Positions 15,425 to 24,965 of a stretch of 50,839 nt of DNA are shown one piece after another. The stretch's first letter is position 1. Each line of letters starts with the position of its first letter. Origin of the DNA: Bacteroidota bacterium (lineage in GTDB: Bacteria > Bacteroidota > Bacteroidia > Chitinophagales > Chitinophagaceae); contig JAEYQO010000045.1 in the NCBI GenBank assembly GCA_023409975.1, forward strand, positions 1 to 50,839, written 5' to 3'. The position numbers and the translations under genes were made by a program. Below the pieces are notes generated by a model. That model did no database searches. It saw only the letters and a program-made list of their open reading frames with translations, and was not told the origin of the DNA.

Positions 15425-17266
15425 ATGTCTGACGCTATACGCCACGAATGTGGGCTTGCTTACATCCGGCTTCTTAAACCATTTGCTTATTACCACCGTA
15501 AATACGGCACTGCATTTCACGGCCTTAATAAGCTGTACCTCCTGATGGAGAAGCAGCATAACCGGGGGCAGGACGGTGCCGGAATTGCAACAGTTAAGAT
15601 GGATATTGCTGCTGGTCACCAGTTTTTATACCGCCAACGGCAAAATGGTACGGGGGCTATTTCCCAGATATTCCAGAATCTGAACCAGGAAGTAGCTGAA
15701 ATGGAGAAAATGTATCCTGATTTCAAGAAACATCCCGGGATGATGAAAGGATACATGCGTTTTATGGGTGAGGCGATGCTCGGTCACCTCAGATACGGCA
15801 CGCAAGGCAAGAACAATATTGAATTTTGCCATCCCTTTCTCAAAACACATATCAATCCTGTCAGGAACCTGGCCATGGCAGGGAACTTCAACCTCGTCAA
15901 TACCGATGATCTTTTTCAGACCCTCGGCGCCCACCCTACTACCTCAATCCGGGAGAGTGATCTTGGGGCGATGATTGAGATGGTGCATTACTACCTCTGC
16001 CTCGCGGATGATACTGATCCTGAGCAGCTTAACCTTGAGGGAGTTCTGAAGCAGGCTACCGCCCATTTTGACGGCGGATTTGTTTGTGGAGGACTCATTG
16101 GAAACGGCGACAGCTTTGTTATGCGGGATGCCAATGGCATACGACCGGCGTACTACTACAAGAGCGATGAGATCGTAGTTGCGGCCTCCGAGCGTCCGGC
16201 TATTATGACGGCCTTCAATGTACCGAAGGAAGAAGTGAAAGAGTTGCAACCGGGACATGCCATCATCACCAAAGCGAACGGAAGTTTCAGCGAGGTAAGG
16301 ATTCTACCGGAGCAACCCTTAAAGGCCTGCAGCTTTGAGCGAATTTATTTCAGTCGAGGTTCGGACCCGGATATTTACCGCGAGCGGATGGACCTTGGCA
16401 GAAATCTGGCTCCATCAGTGCTGGAAAACATCAACTACGACCTCAAAAACACAATAGTCTCCTTCATACCTAACACTGCAGAAACCGCATTCTACGGTTT
16501 GATCAAAGGATTGGAGGATTATCTGAATGAGATCAAGATCGACAGACTGACAACCAGAGAGCTTTCTGAAGACGATATGCGGGAACTGATCAGCAGGCGG
16601 GTCCGTATTGAGAAGCTAGCTATCAAGGATGTGAAGATGCGCACCTTTATTACGGAGGACGCATCCCGCAATGAAATGGTGCAGCACGTTTATGATATCA
16701 CATATGGTACCGTAAGAACCGGTGAAGACACACTGGTGGTGATAGACGACTCTATCGTGAGGGGCACCACACTGAGAGAGAGTATCATCAGAATGCTCAA
16801 CCGACTAGGGCCCAGGCGCATCATTATTGTTTCCTCTGCACCACAGATCCGTTATCCTGACTGTTATGGAATTGACATGAGCAGGATGGGTGATTTTATC
16901 GCCTTTCAGGCTGCAGTAGGATTGCTGAAAGATCGTCATATGGGTCATGTTCTCGAGGAGACCTATCATAAATGCTTACAGGCAGAGGCAGATAACACCC
17001 TGACAGAGACCAATTTCGTCAGGGCCATCTATGAGCCGTTTACTGCGGAGGAAATCAGCGCGAAGATTGCAGAGATGCTGCGTCCTGAGGATATCAGCAC
17101 GCCTGTTGACATCATTTACCAATCAATCGAAGGACTTTATAATGCCTGTCCGAACAACCAGGGCGACTGGTACTTTACGGGCATTTACCCTACTCCAGGG
17201 GGAAACCGTGTTGCTAACAAGGCCTTTATGAACTATATGGAGCGCAAGGAAGGACGCGGATATTAA
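15425..17266 (+). CDS. purF: Amidophosphoribosyltransferase (long Bacteroidota PurF type)
   Basis: 613 residues, longer than the roughly 470-500 of classical PurF but normal for the Bacteroidota form. PurF makes phosphoribosylamine from PRPP and glutamine, the first step of purine synthesis. The N-terminal nucleophile hydrolase domain starts at Cys9 in RHECGLAYI, so an 8-residue propeptide should be removed; KQHNRGQDGAG and GHLRYGTQG follow. The phosphoribosyltransferase PRPP loop is VVIDDSIVRGTT, about residue 440. Because many genomes of the phylum hold more than one PurF-like gene, the paralogue's exact role is inferred. Cytoplasmic; single gene. Confidence 0.85.
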   Translation: MSDAIRHECGLAYIRLLKPFAYYHRKYGTAFHGLNKLYLLMEKQHNRGQDGAGIATVKMDIAAGHQFLYRQRQNGTGAISQIFQNLNQEVAEMEKMYPDFKKHPGMMKGYMRFMGEAMLGHLRYGTQGKNNIEFCHPFLKTHINPVRNLAMAGNFNLVNTDDLFQTLGAHPTTSIRESDLGAMIEMVHYYLCLADDTDPEQLNLEGVLKQATAHFDGGFVCGGLIGNGDSFVMRDANGIRPAYYYKSDEIVVAASERPAIMTAFNVPKEEVKELQPGHAIITKANGSFSEVRILPEQPLKACSFERIYFSRGSDPDIYRERMDLGRNLAPSVLENINYDLKNTIVSFIPNTAETAFYGLIKGLEDYLNEIKIDRLTTRELSEDDMRELISRRVRIEKLAIKDVKMRTFITEDASRNEMVQHVYDITYGTVRTGEDTLVVIDDSIVRGTTLRESIIRMLNRLGPRRIIIVSSAPQIRYPDCYGIDMSRMGDFIAFQAAVGLLKDRHMGHVLEETYHKCLQAEADNTLTETNFVRAIYEPFTAEEISAKIAEMLRPEDISTPVDIIYQSIEGLYNACPNNQGDWYFTGIYPTPGGNRVANKAFMNYMERKEGRGY

Positions 17267-17365
17267 TTCACAATACATTGCAATAAACTGGAATGATTGT
17301 TTACCCTTTAACAGTACAAATGCAGATTAAGCCCTGCAGTATTCCTAACTTTAATGAAGTGCTAT

Positions 17366-17371
17366 AGGAGG
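17366..17371 (+). promoter_or_regulatory. Perfect Shine-Dalgarno site
   Basis: AGGAGG lies 8 bases before the ATG at 17380. Strong sites like this are rare in Bacteroidota and help to fix the start of the following 65-residue gene. An in-frame TAG at 17365-17367 closes the frame upstream. Confidence 0.6.
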
Positions 17372-17379
17372 CAAGTGAG

Positions 17380-17577
17380 ATGTTGAGTATAACGAACAAG
17401 GAAAAAGAGGAATGTTCGGTTTGGGTGATAGACTTCCGGGGCTATATTCATTACAAGGCTTCGTTAAGACCTGATGAACGACTCTACCTGGACCTGAAGG
17501 AATTTGCGTCTGGGATTTACAGGATGATCTTCAAGACAGAGCATACCAGCTACATTCAGGAATTTGTAAAATACTAA
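17380..17577 (+). CDS. Orphan 65-residue protein resembling a T9SS sorting domain
   Basis: The product has no signal peptide, yet its sequence follows the T9SS type A sorting-domain pattern: VWVIDFRGYIHYKASL, then LYLDLKEFASGIYRMIF, ending YIQEFVKY. Compare the cargo gene at 7693, which ends with IYSMDGRLM...ELAPGTYILKY...KKIVIQ. A perfect ribosome site before it and a strong terminator after it argue that it is expressed and not a relic. Without an export signal it cannot be ordinary cargo; it could be a cytoplasmic protein with the same fold. An upstream stop excludes a longer reading in this frame. Confidence 0.6.
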   Translation: MLSITNKEKEECSVWVIDFRGYIHYKASLRPDERLYLDLKEFASGIYRMIFKTEHTSYIQEFVKY

Positions 17578-17580
17578 TTA

Positions 17581-17609
17581 AAAAACCCGCCGGATGGCGG
17601 GTTTTTTAT
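17581..17609. terminator. Bidirectional rho-independent terminator
   Basis: AAAAACCCGCC pairs with GGCGGGTTTTTT around the loop GGAT. It serves the orphan 65-residue gene and, on the other strand, the M1 peptidase gene. Confidence 0.92.
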
Positions 17610-17631
17610 TGAACCTACGATGCATTCAGCA

Positions 17632-20600
17632 TTAGAATGCCCTGTTGATTCCTATGACATAGCGGAAATCAAGATAATCAGGTGATTCATGGGGCGGACG
17701 ATTGATCCAGAATGGGAAGTCGACACGGAGCGTTAAAGGCTTTGCCTTTTCGAATGGCCCCCATTTCTTAATAGTAAAGGCAAATCCCAGACCGGCGTCC
17801 GCGCGGAGGTCGCTCCATTCTGTTGTTGGTTGTGCTACGAATGCACTGTCCGGACCGGTCAGTCTCGTCAACTCCATCAAACCTGCATCAAAGAAACCAT
17901 AGGCATCTATATGAAGCCAGTTGCGGGTAAATGAAGGTCTGAGGCGGAAATAATTGCTGAAATCCAGCTCAAGGTTCAGAGCGGCACCACTCCTACCCTT
18001 GTAGGCAACCAGAATTTCTCCGTTATGTTCTTCTGTAGCCATGTAACCTGCATAACCCCTGAGATTCAATCCGCCGCCCATCTGAAAATGATTCAATGCG
18101 GTCGGTGAAATGCCCCTCCAGTCGTCTGGCACGAAACCGATGCTCCGTGTGAACTTGTTCTCCATCAGGTCTTCGGGATTGGCACCAGAGAGCCATAACG
18201 CGGACTCCTGCGGGATGGACTCCCCTATTCCGAGACGGCCAAAAAGGCGGGCCTTCAATTCAAAACGTTTGATCCAGCGGTGGTGTTCACCACTGAGCTC
18301 GAGAAAACTATAATTGAAATCATCTTCATCATTACCTGTGAAGAAGGGCGCACGAAGATGCAGACTAAGAACACTTCCACCTAAACGATGTTTGAAGGAG
18401 CGGGAAGCCTGGAGGTTGACTGAATTATTCAGTCTGTTACGGTTGCTGCTCCACTCATTGGGATAGATAAGGTAGTCGAAGTCGTAAGTCAGTGGGCGCC
18501 ACATAGACTGGAAATAGGCCCGCAGCACTGTTCTGTCATCTGGTCTTCCGAGGTAGCCGACACGACCGAAAGCAAGACCATCCAGCAGACGAATTTTCAG
18601 CTCCAGTTCATGTCCCGGACGATGAACAGAAAACGGCGTAGTATAATTCAACGTAAAATTGACCGGAAGATACCTTTCATACCATCCTTCATTGTTGGTG
18701 ACGAGGTAATCTTCCCCCTGAAGGATATGTGTATTCCACCAGATATTGGCCTTGAGTTTGTGTAGCGTGTTCATATAGGACCCTTCAAAATGAAGGCCTG
18801 CTTTGATGCCGTCTACGGGGTTCCACCAGAGGTCCGGGCGCCAGAAAAGGCGGTAGCTGCGGCGGTCGGGGATCCGGTTTACGCCACCATCAAAATCAAC
18901 ACGCACAACATCCTTCCAGGGGAGCAGGCCCACCCGCTTTTCGTTGTTGAGAGGATTGATATCTGCAAGGCGATCCGTGGTATCGATTTCGACCTTTTTT
19001 AGTCCCGAGGGCACATGAACGGTGGCCGTGTAACGCGGATGGAGGCGATTCCAGCCATACCATTTGGGTAATACCCTCGCTTCTGTTTCCTTAGTGAACC
19101 AGGTATTCGGGATGTGATAGCTCTGACGTGCACCATCCTTCCCAGTCACAGTGAAGTCGAGAGGCATTTGCATCCTGCCTTTCCGGAGAAAGCTTATTTT
19201 GAAACTGTCTGTGCCCCTGATACGGCTGATATCTTTGATCTTATAGTCGATCGTTTTGGTTGTCTCCATCCACTGATCGAAGAACCAATTGAGATCAACA
19301 TTAGTGTAGTGAATTATGGAGTTTCGGAAGTCCTCCGGGTAAGGATGTGCGAACTTCCATTGGTGGAAATAGTTTCGGAAGGCCGCATTGAACAGAGAAT
19401 CACCCAGGGTGTACTTCAGATTATACAGCATGGTAGAAATCTTGTAGTAAACCGTCCCGTAGCCGTTTTCGTGATGGAGCGCGTCATTGAAATCGTAGGA
19501 ATGCGTATTCAAGGGGAAAGGTTCCCCATTCAGTGCATTATACAGATAGGCATTGTAGACCCTGGCGTCCCTGGCAAGTGAGGGTTCCCAGAAACGTCCT
19601 TTCCAGCCGGCGGGCTTGTTTTGTACCAGAAAGGGACCGTCGATCTTTTCGAGGCCCTCTGCCGTCAGGTATTGGGTAAACCCTTCGTCCATGCCGGCGC
19701 GATAGGTCTCATTATTCCCGACCATTCCATAGAACCAGTTGTGTGCAATTTCATGCACCAGCAGGCCCCGATAGCCCGGATCTGCCCCGTTATCCAGCGT
19801 CAGCATGGGATATTCCATCCCATCTGCAGCATCGGCGGCCACCATTTTGGGATATTCATAGAGACCTACCTCTGTGGAGAACGTTTTGATGATACTGGCT
19901 ACATAGTCGGCGCTGTTCTGCCAGAGCGAGGCATGAGGCTCCTGGGCAATACCGACACATTCCACCCCATTCCAGTAGGTAGTGGCGATCCTGTAAGAAG
20001 GATCAGCGGTGAATGCAAAATCGTGAACATTCTCTGCGCGGTAGCGCCAGACCTTTCTTTCTCCTGGCTTGTAAGGAATGATGGTTGAAGGCGGTTCATT
20101 CCAGGGCTTATTGGCGAAAAGCTTCATATCCAGTTTTGCGCGGAGCGTATCGGGCAATACCTCTTTTCGGTTTTGCAATGCACCCGTAGCTTCTACGACA
20201 TAGTTCGAAGGGAAATTGAGCGAAACCTCGTAGACTCCAAATTCTCCGTAGAACTCTTTGTTCATGTGCTGGTAGGTATCCCAGCCGAACTTCCGGTCAT
20301 ACACTGCGATCTTAGGGAACCATTGTACACCATTATAATGCATGAAGCCCCAGGCCGGGTACATTTTCATCCTCCTTCGCGTGGAGCCGTTGTCCCAGAA
20401 TGTGCTGAAGTCCATGGAAATGCTGGTATGATTTCCAGGATAAAGCGGCCGCGGAAGATGAACCTTCAGAATCGTATTATCCAATTCGGATGCAACCTCT
20501 TCTCCTTCAACTTTAATATTCTCAACAACAGTTCCGAGTCCCGCAGACTCATAACGGCCCAGGCGGGCATTTACCTTCAGCTCCTTTTGCAGCTCCTGAA

Positions 20601-20886
20601 GATAAGACCCCTTCACAAAGGCGTTTTGATAGAGGTGGAAGTAAACGAAATAAAGTGTGTCCGGAGAATTATTCCAGTATTCTAACTGTTGAGAGGCGTG
20701 GATGACGTGGGTTTTTTCATCGATCGTTGCATCTATTTTGTAGTGAATATCCTGCTGCCAGTAGGCGGCGTCTGGTTTTCTGTTACCCCAGTATAACCTG
20801 TTGTCGGAACTTCTGTATTGCTTTAACTCCTGAGCATAGCTACCCGCTGCCTGAAGTACAGCCAGCAGCACCAATAATTGTTTCAT
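17632..20886 (-). CDS. M1 metallopeptidase fused to a C-terminal outer-membrane beta-barrel
   Basis: 1084 residues from ATG 20886 (MKQLLVLLAVLQAAGSYAQ, signal peptide). The M1 aminopeptidase domain fills about residues 20-620: substrate motif GMEYPML in place of GAMEN, HEIAH at about 378-382, and the third zinc ligand Glu401 in GMDEGFTQYL, 18 residues further on. From about 680 the sequence changes to repeated aromatic-rich amphipathic strands (surface-antigen/Omp85-like barrel) and ends in ...GINRAF, a C-terminal phenylalanine typical of outer-membrane barrels. The protein is probably anchored in the outer membrane with the peptidase in the periplasm or at the surface. Alternative start 20907 would spoil the signal peptide. 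Confidence 0.88.
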   Translation of the reverse strand: MKQLLVLLAVLQAAGSYAQELKQYRSSDNRLYWGNRKPDAAYWQQDIHYKIDATIDEKTHVIHASQQLEYWNNSPDTLYFVYFHLYQNAFVKGSYLQELQKELKVNARLGRYESAGLGTVVENIKVEGEEVASELDNTILKVHLPRPLYPGNHTSISMDFSTFWDNGSTRRRMKMYPAWGFMHYNGVQWFPKIAVYDRKFGWDTYQHMNKEFYGEFGVYEVSLNFPSNYVVEATGALQNRKEVLPDTLRAKLDMKLFANKPWNEPPSTIIPYKPGERKVWRYRAENVHDFAFTADPSYRIATTYWNGVECVGIAQEPHASLWQNSADYVASIIKTFSTEVGLYEYPKMVAADAADGMEYPMLTLDNGADPGYRGLLVHEIAHNWFYGMVGNNETYRAGMDEGFTQYLTAEGLEKIDGPFLVQNKPAGWKGRFWEPSLARDARVYNAYLYNALNGEPFPLNTHSYDFNDALHHENGYGTVYYKISTMLYNLKYTLGDSLFNAAFRNYFHQWKFAHPYPEDFRNSIIHYTNVDLNWFFDQWMETTKTIDYKIKDISRIRGTDSFKISFLRKGRMQMPLDFTVTGKDGARQSYHIPNTWFTKETEARVLPKWYGWNRLHPRYTATVHVPSGLKKVEIDTTDRLADINPLNNEKRVGLLPWKDVVRVDFDGGVNRIPDRRSYRLFWRPDLWWNPVDGIKAGLHFEGSYMNTLHKLKANIWWNTHILQGEDYLVTNNEGWYERYLPVNFTLNYTTPFSVHRPGHELELKIRLLDGLAFGRVGYLGRPDDRTVLRAYFQSMWRPLTYDFDYLIYPNEWSSNRNRLNNSVNLQASRSFKHRLGGSVLSLHLRAPFFTGNDEDDFNYSFLELSGEHHRWIKRFELKARLFGRLGIGESIPQESALWLSGANPEDLMENKFTRSIGFVPDDWRGISPTALNHFQMGGGLNLRGYAGYMATEEHNGEILVAYKGRSGAALNLELDFSNYFRLRPSFTRNWLHIDAYGFFDAGLMELTRLTGPDSAFVAQPTTEWSDLRADAGLGFAFTIKKWGPFEKAKPLTLRVDFPFWINRPPHESPDYLDFRYVIGINRAF

Positions 20887-20957
20887 GCGCTTGTTGTAGA
20901 AAGCCATGAAAGTACGAAATGCCCGGTAGGCAGAAAAGGGGACGCGGGAGGGGAAAA

Positions 20958-21785
20958 CTAGGGTTTGTCGCTGGATGAGATATCGTCATCGACATTCTGG
21001 ACATCAGAACCTGAGTGATCCTTTTGTTTTTTGTTCTTTTTCGAAAAAAGCTTTGGGATGAAGGAGAAAACACTGGCGGCTGTGGCTCCGATACCTTTTT
21101 TCTTATCTGCGGTGATCTCTTCCTCAACCGGTGTGGCGTCCGATTTCGTTTCAGATACAGCCAGCTTACGGGTTGCTTTCTTCTGCCGGACAGCTTGTTC
21201 CTTTTCCGGACCAGTTTCAACTGGTTTTACGGCCTGTTTCGCTACAGGTACTTCCTCATTTTTCGTAGTGAGCGTATCTATTGAAGTTTCTTCTTCAACG
21301 ACCACAGGCAGCGCTGCGGGGGCCGGCTGCGGTTCCGGCAGTGGCTGTGCCTGATCGGATGCAGGTGCCGTTCCTAAAGAGGCAGTATCGGATCTGTCGA
21401 GGTACCAGAGCACGCCGAGGGTGAGTATCACCGCAGCCGCGAGATTTGAGGCCCTGAAAATAGGAGGCGCTACGAAACGCTTCCGGCCCTTTCGTACCGG
21501 CTGAACGGTTGCAGCAGGTGAAAAAGAATTCAGGTGCACCTCCGGGTGAATTGTACTGAAGTAATCGCGCAGAAACTGCTGTTCTCCGGGATCTGCAGGA
21601 TTTGCCGGTTGTGATTTGGATGACTCATAACCCGACAAGGCTTCACTGCACAGGTGGCAGGTGTTTAAATGGTGTTCGATAGCATGCAGCTCTTCAGCCA
21701 CCATCCTGCCCTCAATATAGTTTCTTAGCTGCCTTCTGGAAAGGCAGGCACTTTCATCCAATATATTTCTCCATTTCCCTTTCAT
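20958..21785 (-). CDS. Putative anti-sigma factor (zinc-finger type) with long periplasmic tail
   Basis: 275 residues. The N-terminal cytoplasmic part has the HX3CX2C zinc anti-sigma pattern in HHLNTCHLCSEAL (about 38-50), the sigma-binding domain of the ZAS family. One membrane helix follows (about 111-127, ASNLAAAVILTLGVLWYL). The remaining 145 residues are Pro/Ala/Glu/Lys-rich, disordered and periplasmic, with a Lys-rich stretch near the end. The start overlaps the sigma-factor stop (ATGA, 21782-21785), so the two are translated as a coupled pair. It probably holds the sigma factor at the membrane until a periplasmic signal releases it; the signal is unknown. Confidence 0.75.
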   Translation of the reverse strand: MKGKWRNILDESACLSRRQLRNYIEGRMVAEELHAIEHHLNTCHLCSEALSGYESSKSQPANPADPGEQQFLRDYFSTIHPEVHLNSFSPAATVQPVRKGRKRFVAPPIFRASNLAAAVILTLGVLWYLDRSDTASLGTAPASDQAQPLPEPQPAPAALPVVVEEETSIDTLTTKNEEVPVAKQAVKPVETGPEKEQAVRQKKATRKLAVSETKSDATPVEEEITADKKKGIGATAASVFSFIPKLFSKKNKKQKDHSGSDVQNVDDDISSSDKP

Positions 21786-22324
21786 AACCTATCCTCCTCC
21801 TTATTCGCTGAGGTAGTCAGCCTATTCATTGCTTTCTGAAGCAGCATCCGAACCTGATCTGTAGACTTACCTGTTTTTGTAGCGATGGACCGATGGTCTG
21901 CGCCTTCAACATAAAACAGTTTCAATAACTGCTGTTCATCTTTAGGTAGCATTTCTATCCTTTGCTGAAGCTCCTCTTCTTTAAGTCCGGTTGAGTCAAA
22001 AGATGAGGCGGCCATGACCGAATCCATCGGGCGACCCGAGCCAAACTTCACCTCACAGTGACTTTTCGTCAGCCCGAATAACCAGGACTTGAAATTGATC
22101 CCTGACTGTGACGGAGCCTGTTCCAGCACCTTCAGAAAGAGCTCTTCTGTGGCCTGTCGGGCTGCCAGAGCATTTCTGGTATAGCGTAGGCAGATGCCAA
22201 AGACAAGATGACCATATCTGCTAAATAAACCGGAAACAGCATGCTGGTCCTGCTTATCTATAAATCGGTGAATAAGCTCTTCGTCCGTTAGCTTTCTATA
22301 GGTTCCTGTGAGCTGTGATTTCAT
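21782..22324 (-). CDS. ECF-type RNA polymerase sigma factor
   Basis: 180 residues. Region 2 spans about 13-80 (DEELIHRFIDKQDQHAVSGLF, LVFGICLRYTRNALAARQATEELFLKVLE, FKSWLFGLTKSHC) and region 4 about 115-170 (RIEMLPKDEQQLLKLFYVEGADHRSIA, TDQVRMLLQKAMNRL), the helix-turn-helix that reads the -35. No region 3 lies between them, which defines the ECF class. It overlaps the anti-sigma gene. The region 2 residues around ATEELF replace the usual A.D..Q.vf, so its core contacts may be somewhat unusual. Target promoters are unknown. Confidence 0.88.
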   Translation of the reverse strand: MKSQLTGTYRKLTDEELIHRFIDKQDQHAVSGLFSRYGHLVFGICLRYTRNALAARQATEELFLKVLEQAPSQSGINFKSWLFGLTKSHCEVKFGSGRPMDSVMAASSFDSTGLKEEELQQRIEMLPKDEQQLLKLFYVEGADHRSIATKTGKSTDQVRMLLQKAMNRLTTSANKEEDRL

Positions 22325-22581
22325 TTCTTCAGTGAGCTAAATGTATTAGTCAATTGTGTCGCACTTTAATAAGTTTCAAAAATCGAGCCACTAAACCTCA
22401 TGGACTAATACTTAAAGACAATCGGCCATACCAAATGGTTTGAAGAAACGGAAGCGGTAGAAAAAACATTCATCAGCACCCTTTCATTAGCCGCATATCA
22501 CATATCATTTTCTGTGTATTACCCTATATGTCAAATCAACTTTTTCACGTAGGTTTGCCCCCGTTTAACTATAAGAAAATC
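22325..22581. other. Intergenic region between sigma factor and pyrophosphatase
   Basis: Divergent promoter region. TAGGTTTG at 22550-22557 is a good -7 element for the pyrophosphatase gene, about 25 bases before ATG 22582. No repeat or small gene is seen. Confidence 0.5.
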
Positions 22582-24777
22582 ATGAATATTCTTCTCTACC
22601 TCGTACCTGCTTTTGGTATACTGGCTCTGCTGTACACGATGATAAAGAGCGCCTGGGTCTCTAAACAGGAGGACGGATCAGACAGAATGCGGGAGATCGC
22701 CAGGTATATTGCCGAGGGTGCCATGGCCTTTCTGAAGGCTGAGTACAAAATCCTAACTTATTATGTAATCATAGCTGCCTTACTGCTGGGCTTTATGGGA
22801 GCCAGCAACGAGGAATCACACTGGTCTATTGCCCTGGCTTTTATAGTAGGTGCTGTGTTTAGTGCGCTGGCGGGATATATTGGCATGAAGATCGCCACCA
22901 AAGCTAACGTACGTACGGCTCACGCTGCCCGTACTTCTCTCAGCAAGGCACTGGCTGTGTCCTTTGGCGGCGGTGCCGTTATGGGACTGGGTGTTGCCGG
23001 ACTGGCTGTTCTGGGATTGGGTGGACTATTCGTCATTCTTAAAATGGTTTTCGCACCGGATGCTGCAGTAAACTCTGTGGAGATGATCAGGACCATTGAA
23101 GTTCTGACCGGCTTCTCACTGGGCGCGGAAAGCATTGCGCTTTTTGCCCGCGTTGGTGGTGGTATCTATACAAAGGCTGCGGACGTTGGTGCTGATCTGG
23201 TCGGTAAAGTTGAGGCGGGTATTCCGGAGGACGATCCGAGAAACCCTGCCACAATTGCAGATAACGTAGGCGATAATGTGGGAGACGTAGCCGGTATGGG
23301 TGCTGACCTTTTCGGCTCATATGTGGCCACCGTACTTGCCACCATGGTACTGGGAAGAGAAACCTTTTCAGATGATGCTTATGGTGGGATGGCGCCGATA
23401 CTGCTTCCGATGCTGATAGCTGGACTGGGTATTATTTTCTCTATAGTCGGTACCTGGTTCGTTCGGATTTCTGACAAAGTAGGTGTGAGCACCTCTGCTG
23501 TTCAAAATGCATTGAATATGGGTAACTGGGGATCGATCGTTCTGACGGCAATCTCATCTTACTTCCTCGTGATGTACCTCCTTCCTGAAACGATGACTCT
23601 GAGAGGATATGAATTCAGCAGGATGGATGTGTTTATTGCTATCATCATCGGACTCATTGTCGGAACCCTGATGAGTATTATTACTGAGTATTATACTGCC
23701 ATGGGCAAGCGCCCTGTACTATCTATCGTGCGTCAGTCTGGTACGGGTCATGCGACCAATGTTATCGGAGGCCTGGCGGTAGGTATGGAAAGCACCTTCA
23801 TTCCTATTCTGGTTCTGGCCGGGGGAATCTGGGGCTCTTACGAAGTTGCAGGACTTTATGGTGTGGCGATTGCTGCTGCCGGGATGATGGCAACCACTGC
23901 TATGCAGTTGGCCATCGATGCATTCGGACCGATTGCCGATAATGCCGGGGGAATTGCCGAGATGAGTGAGCTGCCTAAAGAAGTTCGCGAGAAGACCGAT
24001 ACGCTGGATGCGGTAGGGAATACGACTGCGGCCACTGGTAAAGGATTTGCGATAGCCTCTGCGGCATTGACTGCGCTGGCATTATTCGCGGCTTATGTGG
24101 GTGTAGCGGGCATTGATGGAATTGATATTTACAAAGCAGAAGTACTCGCCGCCTTGTTTGTGGGTGGTATGATACCCTTTATCTTCTCATCACTGGCCAT
24201 ACGAGCCGTTGGTGAGGCAGCGATGGCGATGGTTGAAGAAGTACGTCGTCAGTTCCGCGAAATACCTGGCATCATGGAAGGAAAGGGGCAGCCTCAGTAC
24301 GACCGTTGCGTGGCGATTTCAACGGGAGCTTCGATCCGTAAAATGATCGCGCCTGGTGCCATTGCCCTTCTGGCTCCACTGATCGTCGGTTTCCTTTTCG
24401 GTCCTGAAGCGCTGGGCGGTATGTTGGCTGGGGCTACTGTAAGTGGTGTATTGATGGGAATGTTCCAGAACAATGCTGGAGGTGCCTGGGATAATGCGAA
24501 GAAATCCTTTGAGAAAGGCGTAGAGATTAACGGTGAGATCTATTACAAGAAATCCGAGCCACATAAGGCGTCTGTGACCGGTGATACGGTAGGAGATCCA
24601 TTTAAAGATACTTCTGGTCCGTCTATGAACATCCTGATCAAGCTGATGAGTATTGTGGCATTGGTCATTGCCCCTACCCTTGCGAAGATGTATTCTGATG
24701 AGATTCGTACGGAGCGTGCGGAGCGCATTGAGCAGCTACAGGAGGCGAGTAACCGTCCGGCCCACGGGGCACATTAA
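22582..24777 (+). CDS. hppA: Membrane-bound cation-translocating pyrophosphatase
   Basis: 731 residues and about 16 membrane helices. It hydrolyses pyrophosphate and pumps Na+ and/or H+ across the inner membrane. The active-site signature is intact: GADLVGKVEAGIPEDDPRNP followed by the NVGDNVGDVAGMGADLF segment. The determinant of potassium dependence reads GNTTAATGKG; alanine after GNTTA (instead of lysine, GNTTK) predicts a K+-dependent enzyme. Na+ versus H+ pumping cannot be decided here. The frame is open to 22528, but the -7 element (22550-22557) lies inside that extension, so ATG 22582 (MNILLYLVPAF) is preferred. Confidence 0.95.
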   Translation: MNILLYLVPAFGILALLYTMIKSAWVSKQEDGSDRMREIARYIAEGAMAFLKAEYKILTYYVIIAALLLGFMGASNEESHWSIALAFIVGAVFSALAGYIGMKIATKANVRTAHAARTSLSKALAVSFGGGAVMGLGVAGLAVLGLGGLFVILKMVFAPDAAVNSVEMIRTIEVLTGFSLGAESIALFARVGGGIYTKAADVGADLVGKVEAGIPEDDPRNPATIADNVGDNVGDVAGMGADLFGSYVATVLATMVLGRETFSDDAYGGMAPILLPMLIAGLGIIFSIVGTWFVRISDKVGVSTSAVQNALNMGNWGSIVLTAISSYFLVMYLLPETMTLRGYEFSRMDVFIAIIIGLIVGTLMSIITEYYTAMGKRPVLSIVRQSGTGHATNVIGGLAVGMESTFIPILVLAGGIWGSYEVAGLYGVAIAAAGMMATTAMQLAIDAFGPIADNAGGIAEMSELPKEVREKTDTLDAVGNTTAATGKGFAIASAALTALALFAAYVGVAGIDGIDIYKAEVLAALFVGGMIPFIFSSLAIRAVGEAAMAMVEEVRRQFREIPGIMEGKGQPQYDRCVAISTGASIRKMIAPGAIALLAPLIVGFLFGPEALGGMLAGATVSGVLMGMFQNNAGGAWDNAKKSFEKGVEINGEIYYKKSEPHKASVTGDTVGDPFKDTSGPSMNILIKLMSIVALVIAPTLAKMYSDEIRTERAERIEQLQEASNRPAHGAH

Positions 24778-24797
24778 AAGCATAGACAATTGCATTA

Positions 24798-24827
24798 GAA
24801 GGCTGTCCTGATGGGCAGCCTTTTTTT
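24798..24827 (+). terminator. Rho-independent terminator after hppA
   Basis: AGGCTGTCC and GGGCAGCCT pair around TGAT and are followed by seven T. Confidence 0.9.
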
Positions 24828-24965
24828 GTTGGTGGAGTATCTTGTACGATGTGACAGGGTGATTATAAGCCTTTGTAAAACACGCGGACATATCACAGTA
24901 AAAAATCTAAATCAGAATGGTAAAAAACTTTTTGAAAATCCGGCTGCTATTCTAATTTTGCGCCC

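Noticed and set aside
22528..22581. Longer hppA start (MSNQLFHVG...)
   Set aside because: The -7 element at 22550-22557 lies inside this extension, and family proteins start near MNILLYL.
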